Source of the DNA: Bacteroidota bacterium
GTDB taxonomy: Bacteria; Bacteroidota; Ignavibacteria; UBA10030; UBA6906
Reading direction: 5' to 3'
DNA length: 11,809 nucleotides
Assembly (NCBI GenBank): GCA_017860555.1
Contig: JAGDMJ010000055.1
Span: forward strand, 1-11,809
Below, in pieces: positions 1-6,352 of this stretch; the first letter of the stretch is position 1, and the number at the start of each line of letters is the position of its first letter. The position numbers and the translations under genes were made by a program. The notes beneath the pieces are model-generated. The model was given only the letters and a program-made list of their open reading frames with translations. It had not been told where the DNA came from and made no database searches.

Positions 1-1
1 A

Positions 2-211
2 GCGAGGCTGCGCGTCGCCGAACGGGTATTGAACCTTCAATCGGCCGTCGACCAACTCGAGGGGCTTCTCCCGATCTGTTCCTACTGCAAAAAGATCCGG
101 GATGGAGAGAATATCTGGCACCCTGTCGAGGCCTACGTGGAACACCGAACCGATACATCGTTTGAGCATGCTCTCTGTCCGGAGTGTGCCGCCAATGCGT
201 CGAACCAGTAA
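2..211 (+). CDS. Response regulator, C-terminal end only (receiver tail plus putative Zn-binding Cys module)
   Basis: The frame is open from the left edge, so this is the 3' end of a longer gene; 69 codons are visible. The first residues (ARLRVAERVLNLQ) match the last helix and linker of the receiver domain in the next gene (ARLKVAQRILSLQ). The tail then reads LPICSYCKKIR, a Trp, VEAYVE, and a CPEC near the end. The four cysteines form two C-x2-C pairs about 30 residues apart, as in a zinc ribbon. Similar tails occur after receiver or PAS domains in environmental bacteria, but I know of no established function. The TTG at 29 is not the true start because coding similarity continues upstream of it. 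The phosphoacceptor part lies outside the window. The gene is followed after 23 bp by a paralogue, which points to tandem duplication. Sure of family; output role unknown. Confidence 0.8.
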   Translation, partial: ARLRVAERVLNLQSAVDQLEGLLPICSYCKKIRDGENIWHPVEAYVEHRTDTSFEHALCPECAANASNQ

Positions 212-234
212 CCGCACAGATCTGTGAGCCGCAC

Positions 235-807
235 ATGAGAGTCTTGTTGGCCGAAGATGATGCCGCCTCGCGCCGGATCCTTGCCGCCCAGTTGAGACAG
301 TTGGACCTTGAGGTCAAGGAGGCGGAAGATGGACTGGCGGCTTGGGTGGCGTTCCAGACGGCGAAGCCGGACCTGGTCATCACCGATTGGATGATGCCGA
401 ATGTCGCTGGTCCGGAACTCTGCCGGCGGATCCGGAACTGCGCAGCATCGAGTTATACGTACATCATCATTCTCACTGCTCTCGACCGGAAGCAAGGGTA
501 TCTGGAGGGGATGAATGCCGGCGCCGACGATTTCGTCACGAAACCGATCAACATCGGTGAGCTCAGCGCGCGGCTGAAGGTGGCACAACGCATACTCTCC
601 CTGCAGAGCCATGTGAGCAAACTCGAAGGGCTCCTGCCCATCTGTCCTCAGTGCAAAAAGATCCGTACACCCCTGGGAAAATGGGAAGCGGTGGAATCAT
701 ACATCATGAAACATAGCGATGCGTTGTTTTCACATGGGATCTGTCCGGAATGCTACAAACTGCAGATACAACCTCAACTCGACGAACTCAAAAAGAGGGA
801 CAGGTAG
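235..807 (+). CDS. Response regulator: receiver domain plus C-terminal Cys-pair (putative zinc ribbon) module
   Basis: A 190-residue single-receiver protein without a DNA-binding domain. Residues 1-120 are a complete CheY-like receiver: acidic pair D8/D9, phosphoacceptor D51 (VITDWMMP), T81 (ILTA) and K103 (VTKP). A helical linker (about 109-131) leads to a 60-residue tail with C137-x2-C140, KKIR, W150, VESYI, and C170-P-E-C173, ending in charged residues. The Cys pairs suggest metal binding (inference). I start at the ATG at 235, which gives the standard MRVLLAEDD opening; the longer frame from GTG 184 would add 17 residues overlapping the previous gene and matching no receiver. It is the tandem paralogue of the preceding gene, and the two share a near-identical DNA stretch around LEGLLPICxxCKKIR (about 55-100 and 625-670). 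The histidine kinase at 2637-4007 is a possible partner by proximity. The output is probably a protein-protein interaction. Confidence 0.9.
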   Translation: MRVLLAEDDAASRRILAAQLRQLDLEVKEAEDGLAAWVAFQTAKPDLVITDWMMPNVAGPELCRRIRNCAASSYTYIIILTALDRKQGYLEGMNAGADDFVTKPINIGELSARLKVAQRILSLQSHVSKLEGLLPICPQCKKIRTPLGKWEAVESYIMKHSDALFSHGICPECYKLQIQPQLDELKKRDR

Positions 808-946
808 GGACGATGCGGGCTGCTATCAAGAATCACGATTTTGGTCGAGAAAACAATCATATGGTTCATATTAGCCAAATATCCGGGTTGCTGGAAAGAA
901 AGATCGCGAGAGGGTGCCAATTGGAAGCGATTTTCCAGGGCATGGC

Positions 947-962
947 TGGCACTCCGATTGAT
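947..962 (+). promoter_or_regulatory. Candidate sigma54-type promoter (-24/-12), one mismatch in the -12 element
   Basis: TGGCAC at 947-952, a 5-bp spacer, then TTGAT at 958-962. The sigma54 consensus is TGGCAC-N5-TTGCW, so the only deviation is A for the C of the -12 GC. That C is strongly conserved, so activity is uncertain. A start near 973 would give a leader of about 30 nt to the ATG at 1005. The surrounding 808-1004 stretch is AT-richer than the neighbouring genes and does not look coding. Confidence 0.3.
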
Positions 963-1004
963 ACAGTCTTCTATGCACGAATTCCCAACCAACCTGGCAA
1001 TGTC

Positions 1005-1175
1005 ATGGAAAACGGGATACATGTTTCAGGTCTCAAAGTCGGCAGTATCGCATTCCTCGCCGGCGTCCTTGCAACCCTCGTCACTGCCTATGCAGTTGTG
1101 TCTCGCAAGCGCAGCACGGTTCTCGGTACTCGCCCTGAATTCGGAGGGTATGATGAAGAAGAGATCGGGATTTGA
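1005..1175 (+). CDS. Small single-helix membrane protein of unknown function
   Basis: A 56-residue frame that I do not recognise. A short polar N-terminus (MENGIHVSGLK) is followed by a hydrophobic helix at about residues 12-32 (VGSIAFLAGVLATLVTAYAVV), a basic stop-transfer SRKR, and an acidic tail ending GGYDEEEIGI. That is the layout of an inner-membrane miniprotein with a cytoplasmic C-terminus. Codon third positions are C/G-rich from about 1030 onward, like the neighbours. The frame stays open back to 750, with an ATG at 813, but the translation of 813-1004 has low-complexity codon use and no domain, so I prefer ATG 1005. No strong ribosome binding site precedes 1005, which lowers confidence. 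It lies between a response regulator and a FliE-like gene on the same strand. It resembles YtxH-like miniproteins in layout only; I claim no homology. Confidence 0.45.
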   Translation: MENGIHVSGLKVGSIAFLAGVLATLVTAYAVVSRKRSTVLGTRPEFGGYDEEEIGI

Positions 1176-1209
1176 CGAAGCAAGAAGGCTGTGCTGATCT
1201 TCCGTCACG

Positions 1210-1229
1210 GGCATCGCAAAGACGATGCC
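1210..1229 (+). terminator. Hairpin after the small membrane-protein gene, possible weak terminator
   Basis: A perfect 7-bp stem (GGCATCG / CGATGCC) with a 6-nt loop CAAAGA lies 34 bp after the TGA of the small membrane-protein gene. Only GGTGTTTG follows, not a T-run, so intrinsic termination would be weak. It may equally be a structure in the leader of the downstream fliE-like gene. The rest of the 1176-1370 gap holds a 10-bp palindrome GCGGCGCCGC at 1269-1278 and nothing else I can name. Confidence 0.35.
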
Positions 1230-1370
1230 GGTGTTTGATGCACCTGTACCCTGGCTAGGACCTGCTCCGCGGCGCCGCTGGTTCCGGAGGGCTGCCCACG
1301 GAAGGTGGATGGCCAGTCACACTCGCCTTCTCGTCTGAAATGACGGATCGACATCGAAAGGGGAGACGCA

Positions 1371-1709
1371 ATGAAGAAGAAAAAGAACTCCGGGCTGATT
1401 CCCGATGCTGCTGCTCTTGACAAGAGTGATTTGGTTGCTCTCTTTGTCGATAAAAAAGGATTCATTGAAAGAACTCTCCGCGAAGCCTCGTGTTCCTTCG
1501 GCCGGACGCTGAATCAGGCGGCGAAGGACGTGAACGTACTGCAGTCGGAGACCGGCAAGGCGGTCAACAAACTGGCCATCGGAGAAAAGGTTGACCTCAA
1601 CGAAGTGATGGTTGCGGTCGAAAAAGCCAGGGCCAGCTTCAACCAGCTCACGGAGATACGCAACAAAATGATGGATGCATACCGCGAAATCCTGAAAATG
1701 CAAAAGTAG
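1371..1709 (+). CDS. fliE: FliE-like flagellar hook-basal body (MS-ring/rod junction) protein
   Basis: A 112-residue protein. The C-terminal 65 residues follow the FliE pattern: a helix (SFGRTLNQAAKDVNVLQSET, about 42-61), the KLAIGEKVDLNEVMVAVEKA segment (about 67-86), then SFNQLTEIRNKMMDAYREILKMQ (about 89-111). FliE proteins end in nearly the same words (RNKL-x-AY-x-EIM-x-MQ). FliE is exported by the flagellar type III system and joins the FliF ring to the proximal rod. The first 40 residues (a MKKKKNSG start and an LVALFVDKKG segment) are not typical of the family, and the protein is slightly longer than the usual 95-105 residues. GGGGAG stands just upstream of ATG 1371. Normally fliE sits with flgB, flgC and fliF; none of these is in the window. 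The neighbours here are signalling genes, so it may mark the edge of a flagellar cluster or be a displaced copy. Confidence 0.8.
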   Translation: MKKKKNSGLIPDAAALDKSDLVALFVDKKGFIERTLREASCSFGRTLNQAAKDVNVLQSETGKAVNKLAIGEKVDLNEVMVAVEKARASFNQLTEIRNKMMDAYREILKMQK

Positions 1710-1753
1710 CGCATGGGGGATCATGTGATACCACAGGGGGGCACGGACCGGGC

Positions 1754-2647
1754 ATGATTTCACCGGAACTCATCAGGGAAAAGGTGCAGTCCGTCGTCCA
1801 ATTGCAGGCGCTTCCGGCCGTGGCTACGAAAGTGGTCGAGATGCTGGACAACCCGAAGACGAACACCTCCGCTCTGGCCCGGATCATTTCCATGGATCAG
1901 GCCTTGACGGCCAAGGTGTTGAAGATTGCGAACTCCCCTTTCTATGGATTTCCCAAAAAAATCTCCACGATCGAATTTGCGATCATTGTGCTCGGGTACG
2001 AGGCATTGAAGGAAATCGTCATCAGTACATCGCTCATAGGGTCTTTGGAAGAGGAATCCAACGGCCTTTTTGACACCAGAGCCTTCTGGGATCATGCCAT
2101 CGCAAGCGGGGTACTCGCCAGGCGGCTGGCACGCGACCTCGGCTACCGCGTCAGCGGCGAAGCGTTTGTCGGGGGATTGCTCCATGACATGGGGGTCTCG
2201 GTGCTCAGCCGTTACTACAGGGATGAATATCAGCGGATCGTGGGTATTGTACGTGAAACGGATCTGAACTTCGTGGAGGCGGAAGAAACCGTCCTGGGGG
2301 TGACACACGCCGAAGTCGGTGGCTGGCTTGCCGAACGGTGGTTTCTGCCGGACCACCTGGTGGAGGCGGTCTCACTCCACCATGCGCCCGCGAATGCCAC
2401 ACGAAACCCGGATCTTGCCGCTTTGATCCACTGCGGCGACGTCTTCGCTTGCCGCATCATGGGTACCGCAGAGTTTGACAAGGGGATCGAGTTCGACCAT
2501 GATGCTCTCGCCCGTCTGCAATTGAACGATGACGCGCGCAAAGAGGAATACATGGCTTCATATTCATCGCTCGTCCAGGCCGAACTGGCACAGTTAGCGC
2601 GGGGCGCGGATGCGCCGGAAGAAGGGGTGCGTGACCATGAAGGGTGA
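1754..2647 (+). CDS. HDOD domain protein (signal-transduction helper)
   Basis: A 297-residue cytoplasmic protein with no membrane segment. An HDOD domain fills about residues 10-210: LQALPAVATKVVEML at the start, the DQALTAKVLKIANSPFYG helix (48-65), IVLGYEALKEIV (78-89), FWDHAIASGVLARRLA (111-126), GGLLHDMGVSVL with H144-D145, and a THAEVGGWLAERW helix (184-196). HDOD domains derive from HD hydrolases but generally lack the full metal site; they act as regulatory scaffolds in two-component, c-di-GMP and motility signalling. Although one HD pair remains here, I would not claim hydrolase activity. The C-terminal 85 residues are helical and end in an acidic tail. The start ATG has a G-rich stretch upstream (about 1736-1741). 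The stop lies inside the first codons of the kinase gene, so the two are very probably co-translated and may work together. Confidence 0.9.
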   Translation: MISPELIREKVQSVVQLQALPAVATKVVEMLDNPKTNTSALARIISMDQALTAKVLKIANSPFYGFPKKISTIEFAIIVLGYEALKEIVISTSLIGSLEEESNGLFDTRAFWDHAIASGVLARRLARDLGYRVSGEAFVGGLLHDMGVSVLSRYYRDEYQRIVGIVRETDLNFVEAEETVLGVTHAEVGGWLAERWFLPDHLVEAVSLHHAPANATRNPDLAALIHCGDVFACRIMGTAEFDKGIEFDHDALARLQLNDDARKEEYMASYSSLVQAELAQLARGADAPEEGVRDHEG

Positions 2648-4007
2648 CTCCCCCCGGGAAACGTCGCCGCTGCAGACCCTGGAGGAAGGGCTGCCGCAGT
2701 TCGAACAGTTCATCGAGAGCCGGGAGAGCTACATCAAGGCGCTCGAGCAGACCATCCTGATGCTGAAACAGGAAGCCGCCAACATCAATTCCAACAGCCT
2801 GGCGATCCGCAGCTCTGTGGATGAACTGGTCGCAATGCAGCGCCTCTCCAATACCATCAGTACGGCCCTGGAACCGGAGTTGATCGTAAGCACGCTGATC
2901 GAGCTCACCCGGCAGGTCATCCCCGTGATCGAGTCCAATATCTTCCTCTTCGAGGGGAAGACGAACAAGGTCCTCCCGCTCTCCTCGAAAGGCTCTTCCC
3001 GGCTGCAACAGGAAGCCCAGGAACAGATGGAGGCCGGGATCGTGGATTGGGTGATCGCCGAAAAGAAGACGGTCGTCATTCCGGACCTCGACCACATGGT
3101 GGCCGGGGCGAGCAACAGGAACTTCGTGATCGTGCCGCTTCTTGTCCGCGGGCAGGGCATCGGTATCTACCTTATCCACACGGTGAAATCCCAGCCAGAT
3201 TTTTCCAATCAGGACTTGCAGTTGTTATCTGTTCTTGCGAACCAGGCAGCCGCCGGCGTTGAGAACTGGCGTACGTACAGGCAACTTGTGAGGGCGAACG
3301 AAGAACTGAAATCGTCCCAGGCACAGATGGTGCAGGCAGCAAAGATGGCGGCCATCGGAGAACTTGCTGCAGGCGTTGCCCACGAGATCAAAAACCCGCT
3401 TCAAGTTCTGCTCCTTCACCTCGAGCTGGTGGAAAAGGGACGCCCGGTCGCGAACTGGACCGAAATGTTCAGCAAGCAAGTGAAGCGTTTGGGGGATATC
3501 ACCCGGCGCCTTATGGACTTTGCCCGCAATGTCTCCGAAGAAGTGAAGATGGAGCCGGTGCACATCAATAAGACCATCGAGGAAACTGCGGCAATGGTCC
3601 AACATGAGTTTGCGGGGAGCGGCATCACGATCGCCGCGAACCTTCCCGACGGCATTCCCCCTGTCGCCGGTAACGCCAACTACTTGCAACAGGTCTTCTT
3701 GAATCTCCTGCTCAATGCCCGTGACGCCATGCCAAAAGGAGGGACAATCGGGCTCAGCACGGAATCGACCGGGTTCCACATTATCGTCCGTATTTCAGAT
3801 ACGGGTATGGGTATCGAGAAGGAGATTCTCGACAAGATCTTCAGGCCCTTTTTCACAACCAAAGGAGACAAAGGGACCGGACTGGGATTGGCGGTCTGCC
3901 ACAAAATCATCGGACAGCATAAGGGAGACATCAGGGTCCAAAGCGAAGTGGGGAAAGGGACGACGTTCACAATGTTCTTGCCGGTGTGGAGAGGGGTGAA
4001 AAATTGA
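2637..4007 (+). CDS. Soluble sensor histidine kinase (coiled coil, GAF, HisKA, HATPase_c)
   Basis: A 456-residue kinase without membrane segments. The order is an N-terminal helical/coiled-coil stretch (about 10-70), a GAF-like sensor (about 75-215: LSNTISTALEPELIVSTL, then FVIVPLLVRGQGIGI, then LSVLANQAAAGVEN), a short coiled coil, and the phosphoacceptor helix GELAAGVAHEIKNPL with H249. The ATPase part has the N-box N360 (LLLNARDAM), G1 box D388 (SDTGMGI), F-box FRPFFTTK and G2 box GTGLGL from G413. It closely follows the NtrB/AtoS-like class. The frame is open from ATG 2610, but I choose ATG 2637, preceded by GAAGGGG; this overlaps the HDOD gene by 11 bp and gives translational coupling. 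The GAF ligand is unknown. Partners may be the HDOD protein and the receiver proteins upstream (inference from proximity). Confidence 0.93.
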   Translation: MKGDSPRETSPLQTLEEGLPQFEQFIESRESYIKALEQTILMLKQEAANINSNSLAIRSSVDELVAMQRLSNTISTALEPELIVSTLIELTRQVIPVIESNIFLFEGKTNKVLPLSSKGSSRLQQEAQEQMEAGIVDWVIAEKKTVVIPDLDHMVAGASNRNFVIVPLLVRGQGIGIYLIHTVKSQPDFSNQDLQLLSVLANQAAAGVENWRTYRQLVRANEELKSSQAQMVQAAKMAAIGELAAGVAHEIKNPLQVLLLHLELVEKGRPVANWTEMFSKQVKRLGDITRRLMDFARNVSEEVKMEPVHINKTIEETAAMVQHEFAGSGITIAANLPDGIPPVAGNANYLQQVFLNLLLNARDAMPKGGTIGLSTESTGFHIIVRISDTGMGIEKEILDKIFRPFFTTKGDKGTGLGLAVCHKIIGQHKGDIRVQSEVGKGTTFTMFLPVWRGVKN

Positions 4008-4034
4008 AGCTGGGAAGTGCAGAATCAAGGATAG

Positions 4035-4140
4035 CGGGCCTTTCTGCGCCTGGCGCCCTCCCTGAAGGGGACCGTCAACTCGATTGTGTTGTTGACAAAT
4101 GACCCGGCGGAACCGGGCGTGATGCTGTTGGTCACGACAA
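4035..4140 (+). pseudogene. Possible remnant of an Ig-like (ASH/DUF1573-type) protein end
   Basis: In the frame opened by the TAG at 4032, the stretch about 4062-4140 reads LKGTVNSIVLLTNDPAEPGV, then MLLVTTT. This is the pattern of the last strands of ASH/DUF1573-type Ig folds: G-x-(ns)-I-x-(hydrophobic)-x-(ST)-NDP-x-x-P-x-x-x-L-x-V. No start codon with a binding site and no N-terminal part of such a domain is present, and the frame runs on as the antisense of the next gene. I read it as a decayed C-terminal fragment. It is short, so chance similarity is possible. The rest of the 4008-4211 gap shows nothing else that I recognise. Confidence 0.35.
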
Positions 4141-4211
4141 CCCGATTCCGCCGGCTACCATTTCGATACCGATGGTCACGAACGAAAGAACCCGCACTGC
4201 AGCGCGTCGCC

Positions 4212-4598
4212 CTAGTCCTTCGGCGGCGGGGGAGGCGGCTGTTGCCGGTTCTGCCAGCGCTGCATCCGCTGCGCTTTCATCTCCTCGTACTTCGGCTTTT
4301 GCGTCTCGGTGAGAAGGGCCTCGATACTCTTGTCTGCCTTCTCCATCACGTCTCTCATGGCACTCCTCATTGCCTCCCGATCTTCCTCTGAATTGAAGAT
4401 CTCCTGCCGCTTCTGATCCGCTTCCTGGTAGATCTTCAGAACCTTCGCCTGCTGGTCCTTATTCAAGCTCAGGGAATCCGTGAGTTGCTTTGTTCTCTCT
4501 TCGGGAGTGGGCATTGGGGGCCGCTGAGCCGATGCCTGCACTGCCGCCATGCAAAGGATCAAGCCGGCGATGATGATCAATGCTGTCTTGTGCTTCAT
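4212..4598 (-). CDS. Secreted Spy/CpxP-like helical protein
   Basis: 128 residues. The N-terminus is a Sec signal peptide: MKHK, hydrophobic TALIIIAGLILCMAAVQA, and a probable cleavage after ASA (about residue 24). The mature part is highly charged and helical. It has the pattern of periplasmic Spy/CpxP-like proteins: PTPEERTKQLTDSLSLNKDQQAKVLKIYQEA, then KSIEALLTETQKPKYEEMKAQRMQR. Such proteins act as periplasmic chaperones or sensors of envelope stress in enterobacteria; the role here is inferred from pattern only. It ends in a basic stretch and a run of six prolines (RQQPPPPPPKD), which is unusual. AGAGG stands 7 nt before the ATG. A weak promoter could lie on the minus strand (TTGACG at 4636-4641, an 18-bp spacer, CATATC at 4612-4617). 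The gene follows the DASS transporter on the same strand after a 116-bp gap and may be transcribed separately. Confidence 0.8.
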   Translation of the reverse strand: MKHKTALIIIAGLILCMAAVQASAQRPPMPTPEERTKQLTDSLSLNKDQQAKVLKIYQEADQKRQEIFNSEEDREAMRSAMRDVMEKADKSIEALLTETQKPKYEEMKAQRMQRWQNRQQPPPPPPKD

Positions 4599-4714
4599 GG
4601 TATGCCTCTGGGATATGGTCTGAAGGGAGGATTGTCGTCAACGGTGGTGATAAGGGATTTTCGTGCCTGATGGTTAGACAGATATCGAGTACGTTTGTTT
4701 AATCGAGCAAATCC

Positions 4715-6304
4715 TTACAGCCTGAACAGCCCGAGCAGCCAGGCGCCGATACATGCGAGGACCAGGACCGTGATGATACAACCGACGGCGTCAAGCCAGA
4801 TTCCCCCTTTTATCATGTCGCGGATGCGGATATAACCGGTCCCATAGACAAGCGCATTGGGCGGGGTGGAAACCGGGAGCATGAATGCCAGGGATGCGGC
4901 CATAGCCGAACCAATGACAAGAACGGAAGCATCTGTGCCGCTCGCGCGGGCTAACGATATGACGATGGGTGCCATCATCGTTGCGACGGCGGTGTTGGAC
5001 GCCACTTCGGTCAGCAGCGCGCTCACGACCACAATGCCGGCAAGCAGAACAACGGTGGAGGTGCCTCCCAGCAGACTCATGAGTGCTCCGGTAAGCCAGT
5101 GCGCCAGGCCTGTCTTGAACATGGCGTCCGAAAGAGCAATTCCGCCGCCGAACAGAAGCAGCGTTCCCCATTCCACATACCCTGTATCCTCCCACTCGAG
5201 CAGCCTGCCTCCAGAGGATTTCCCCGCAGGAATAAAGAAAAAAAGAACGCCTGCGAGAATTCCAACGCCGTATTCATCCAGCCATTCAAGCATGACCGCC
5301 GCCTTTGCCGGCAGGAGAAATTCCTTGAACGGCAGGAAGACCCAGAGAAACGCGGCCATGAGGAACACACCGATCGTCCGCTTCTGCGTGCGTGACAGAG
5401 GGCCGAGGGAACGGTATTCGGCCACGACGTCATTTCGGACCTTTTCATCCACGCGGACGTCCGGCCTGAAAAGGCGCAACAAAAGGAACCACGCTGCCGG
5501 TAGGGTGAGGAGAACAAACGGGACACCGAAGCTCATCCAGTCGAGAAATGTGATCCTGTGATACGAAGGATCCTGCGCGAATGCCGTGTTGAGAACTCCC
5601 AGGGCGATGCCGTTGGGAGGGGTCCCGATGATGGTCCCGACCCCTCCGATCGACGCGGCCCATGCGATGCCCAGCATGAGCGTCGTGCCGTACTTCGATC
5701 TCCCCGGTTCCGATCCAAGGGTGGTGAGGATGCCGAGGCCGAGTGGAAGCATCATGGCAGCCGTTGCGGTATTGGAGATCCACATGGAAAGGAACGCGGT
5801 GACCGCCATGACTGCCAGCAAAATGCCGCTCGCGCTGGCGGCAACGCGGCCGCGTGAGAGGAGCCAGAGTGTCAGCCGCCGGTCGATGCTCCACTTCCGG
5901 AGTCCTCCCGCCAGCAGGAATCCGCCGAGGAAAAGGAAAATCACCGGATTGGCGTAGTTGGGAGCCACTGTCGCGAGGGTGAACGGGGCGGGTCCTCGTG
6001 TGAGTCCGGTGATGTGAAGAAGAGGGAGGATGACCAGCGGAAGAAGGCCGGTCACCGGGAGCGGCAGAGCCTCCGTCATCCAAAAAATAATGATCATGAC
6101 GCTGAGGGCAGCCACGGATTGCATTGCATGGGCAAGGCTGTCCGGGGACATCCTGGCCCCTTGCTCTTCGATCAGCCGAGTGGCGGTGTCACGGAAGCCT
6201 TCCATTGTGGGAAGGAGCAGCAGGAGGAAAAACAGGGTGAGGCCGAGGATAAGCCCTGTGGTCCGAAGAGTGGGACTGCGTTGCGGCTGGTCGGGTGCGT
6301 CCAT
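4715..6304 (-). CDS. DASS/SLC13-family anion (dicarboxylate):sodium symporter
   Basis: A 529-residue polytopic inner-membrane protein with more than ten hydrophobic segments. It shows the family's internal repeat: a first SNT motif at 177-179 (WISNTATAAMM) with TPPN at 228-231 (GTIIGTPPNGIA), and a second SNT at 436-438 (VASNTAVATMM) with TPPN at 480-483 (LPVSTPPNALVYG). In VcINDY-type transporters the paired SNT motifs hold the substrate carboxylates and the nearby loops hold sodium ions. Likely substrates are C4 dicarboxylates such as succinate, fumarate or malate; sulfate or tricarboxylates cannot be excluded. A linker of about 40 residues between the halves (about 280-310, RPDVRVDEKVRNDVVAEYRSL) is cytoplasmic in character. 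GGGAG precedes the ATG by about 8 nt. Only 48 bp separate it from nfnB on the same strand, so it is probably co-transcribed with nfnAB. Confidence 0.92.
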   Translation of the reverse strand: MDAPDQPQRSPTLRTTGLILGLTLFFLLLLLPTMEGFRDTATRLIEEQGARMSPDSLAHAMQSVAALSVMIIIFWMTEALPLPVTGLLPLVILPLLHITGLTRGPAPFTLATVAPNYANPVIFLFLGGFLLAGGLRKWSIDRRLTLWLLSRGRVAASASGILLAVMAVTAFLSMWISNTATAAMMLPLGLGILTTLGSEPGRSKYGTTLMLGIAWAASIGGVGTIIGTPPNGIALGVLNTAFAQDPSYHRITFLDWMSFGVPFVLLTLPAAWFLLLRLFRPDVRVDEKVRNDVVAEYRSLGPLSRTQKRTIGVFLMAAFLWVFLPFKEFLLPAKAAVMLEWLDEYGVGILAGVLFFFIPAGKSSGGRLLEWEDTGYVEWGTLLLFGGGIALSDAMFKTGLAHWLTGALMSLLGGTSTVVLLAGIVVVSALLTEVASNTAVATMMAPIVISLARASGTDASVLVIGSAMAASLAFMLPVSTPPNALVYGTGYIRIRDMIKGGIWLDAVGCIITVLVLACIGAWLLGLFRL

Positions 6305-6352
6305 GGACTGGTCTCCCGGGGCAGAGCAAAGGGCAACAAGCTCTCTAGCTTC

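Noticed and set aside
133..612. 159-codon open frame on the - strand
   Set aside because: Antisense to the receiver domain with D51, T81 and K103; the receiver is clearly the real gene.
813..1004. Upstream extension of the small membrane protein to ATG 813
   Set aside because: Codon third positions and composition are not coding-like and no domain is visible; a sigma54-like sequence also lies within it. I cannot exclude it fully because TAGGG precedes ATG 813.
1253..1266. TGGC...TGCT as a sigma54 site before fliE
   Set aside because: The GG to GC spacing is one base too short and the -24 element is incomplete.
1201..1370. Possible riboswitch (c-di-GMP or other) before fliE
   Set aside because: One 7-bp hairpin and a GC palindrome are present, but I could not match the conserved GEMM positions or any other riboswitch core.
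2457..3179. 240-codon open frame on the - strand
   Set aside because: Antisense to the HDOD gene end and the kinase N-terminus; low-complexity composition, no motif.
4103..4117. CCCGG / CCGGG hairpin as a terminator between the kinase and the Spy-like gene
   Set aside because: Only 5 bp of stem, no T-run on either strand, and it falls within the Ig-like fragment.
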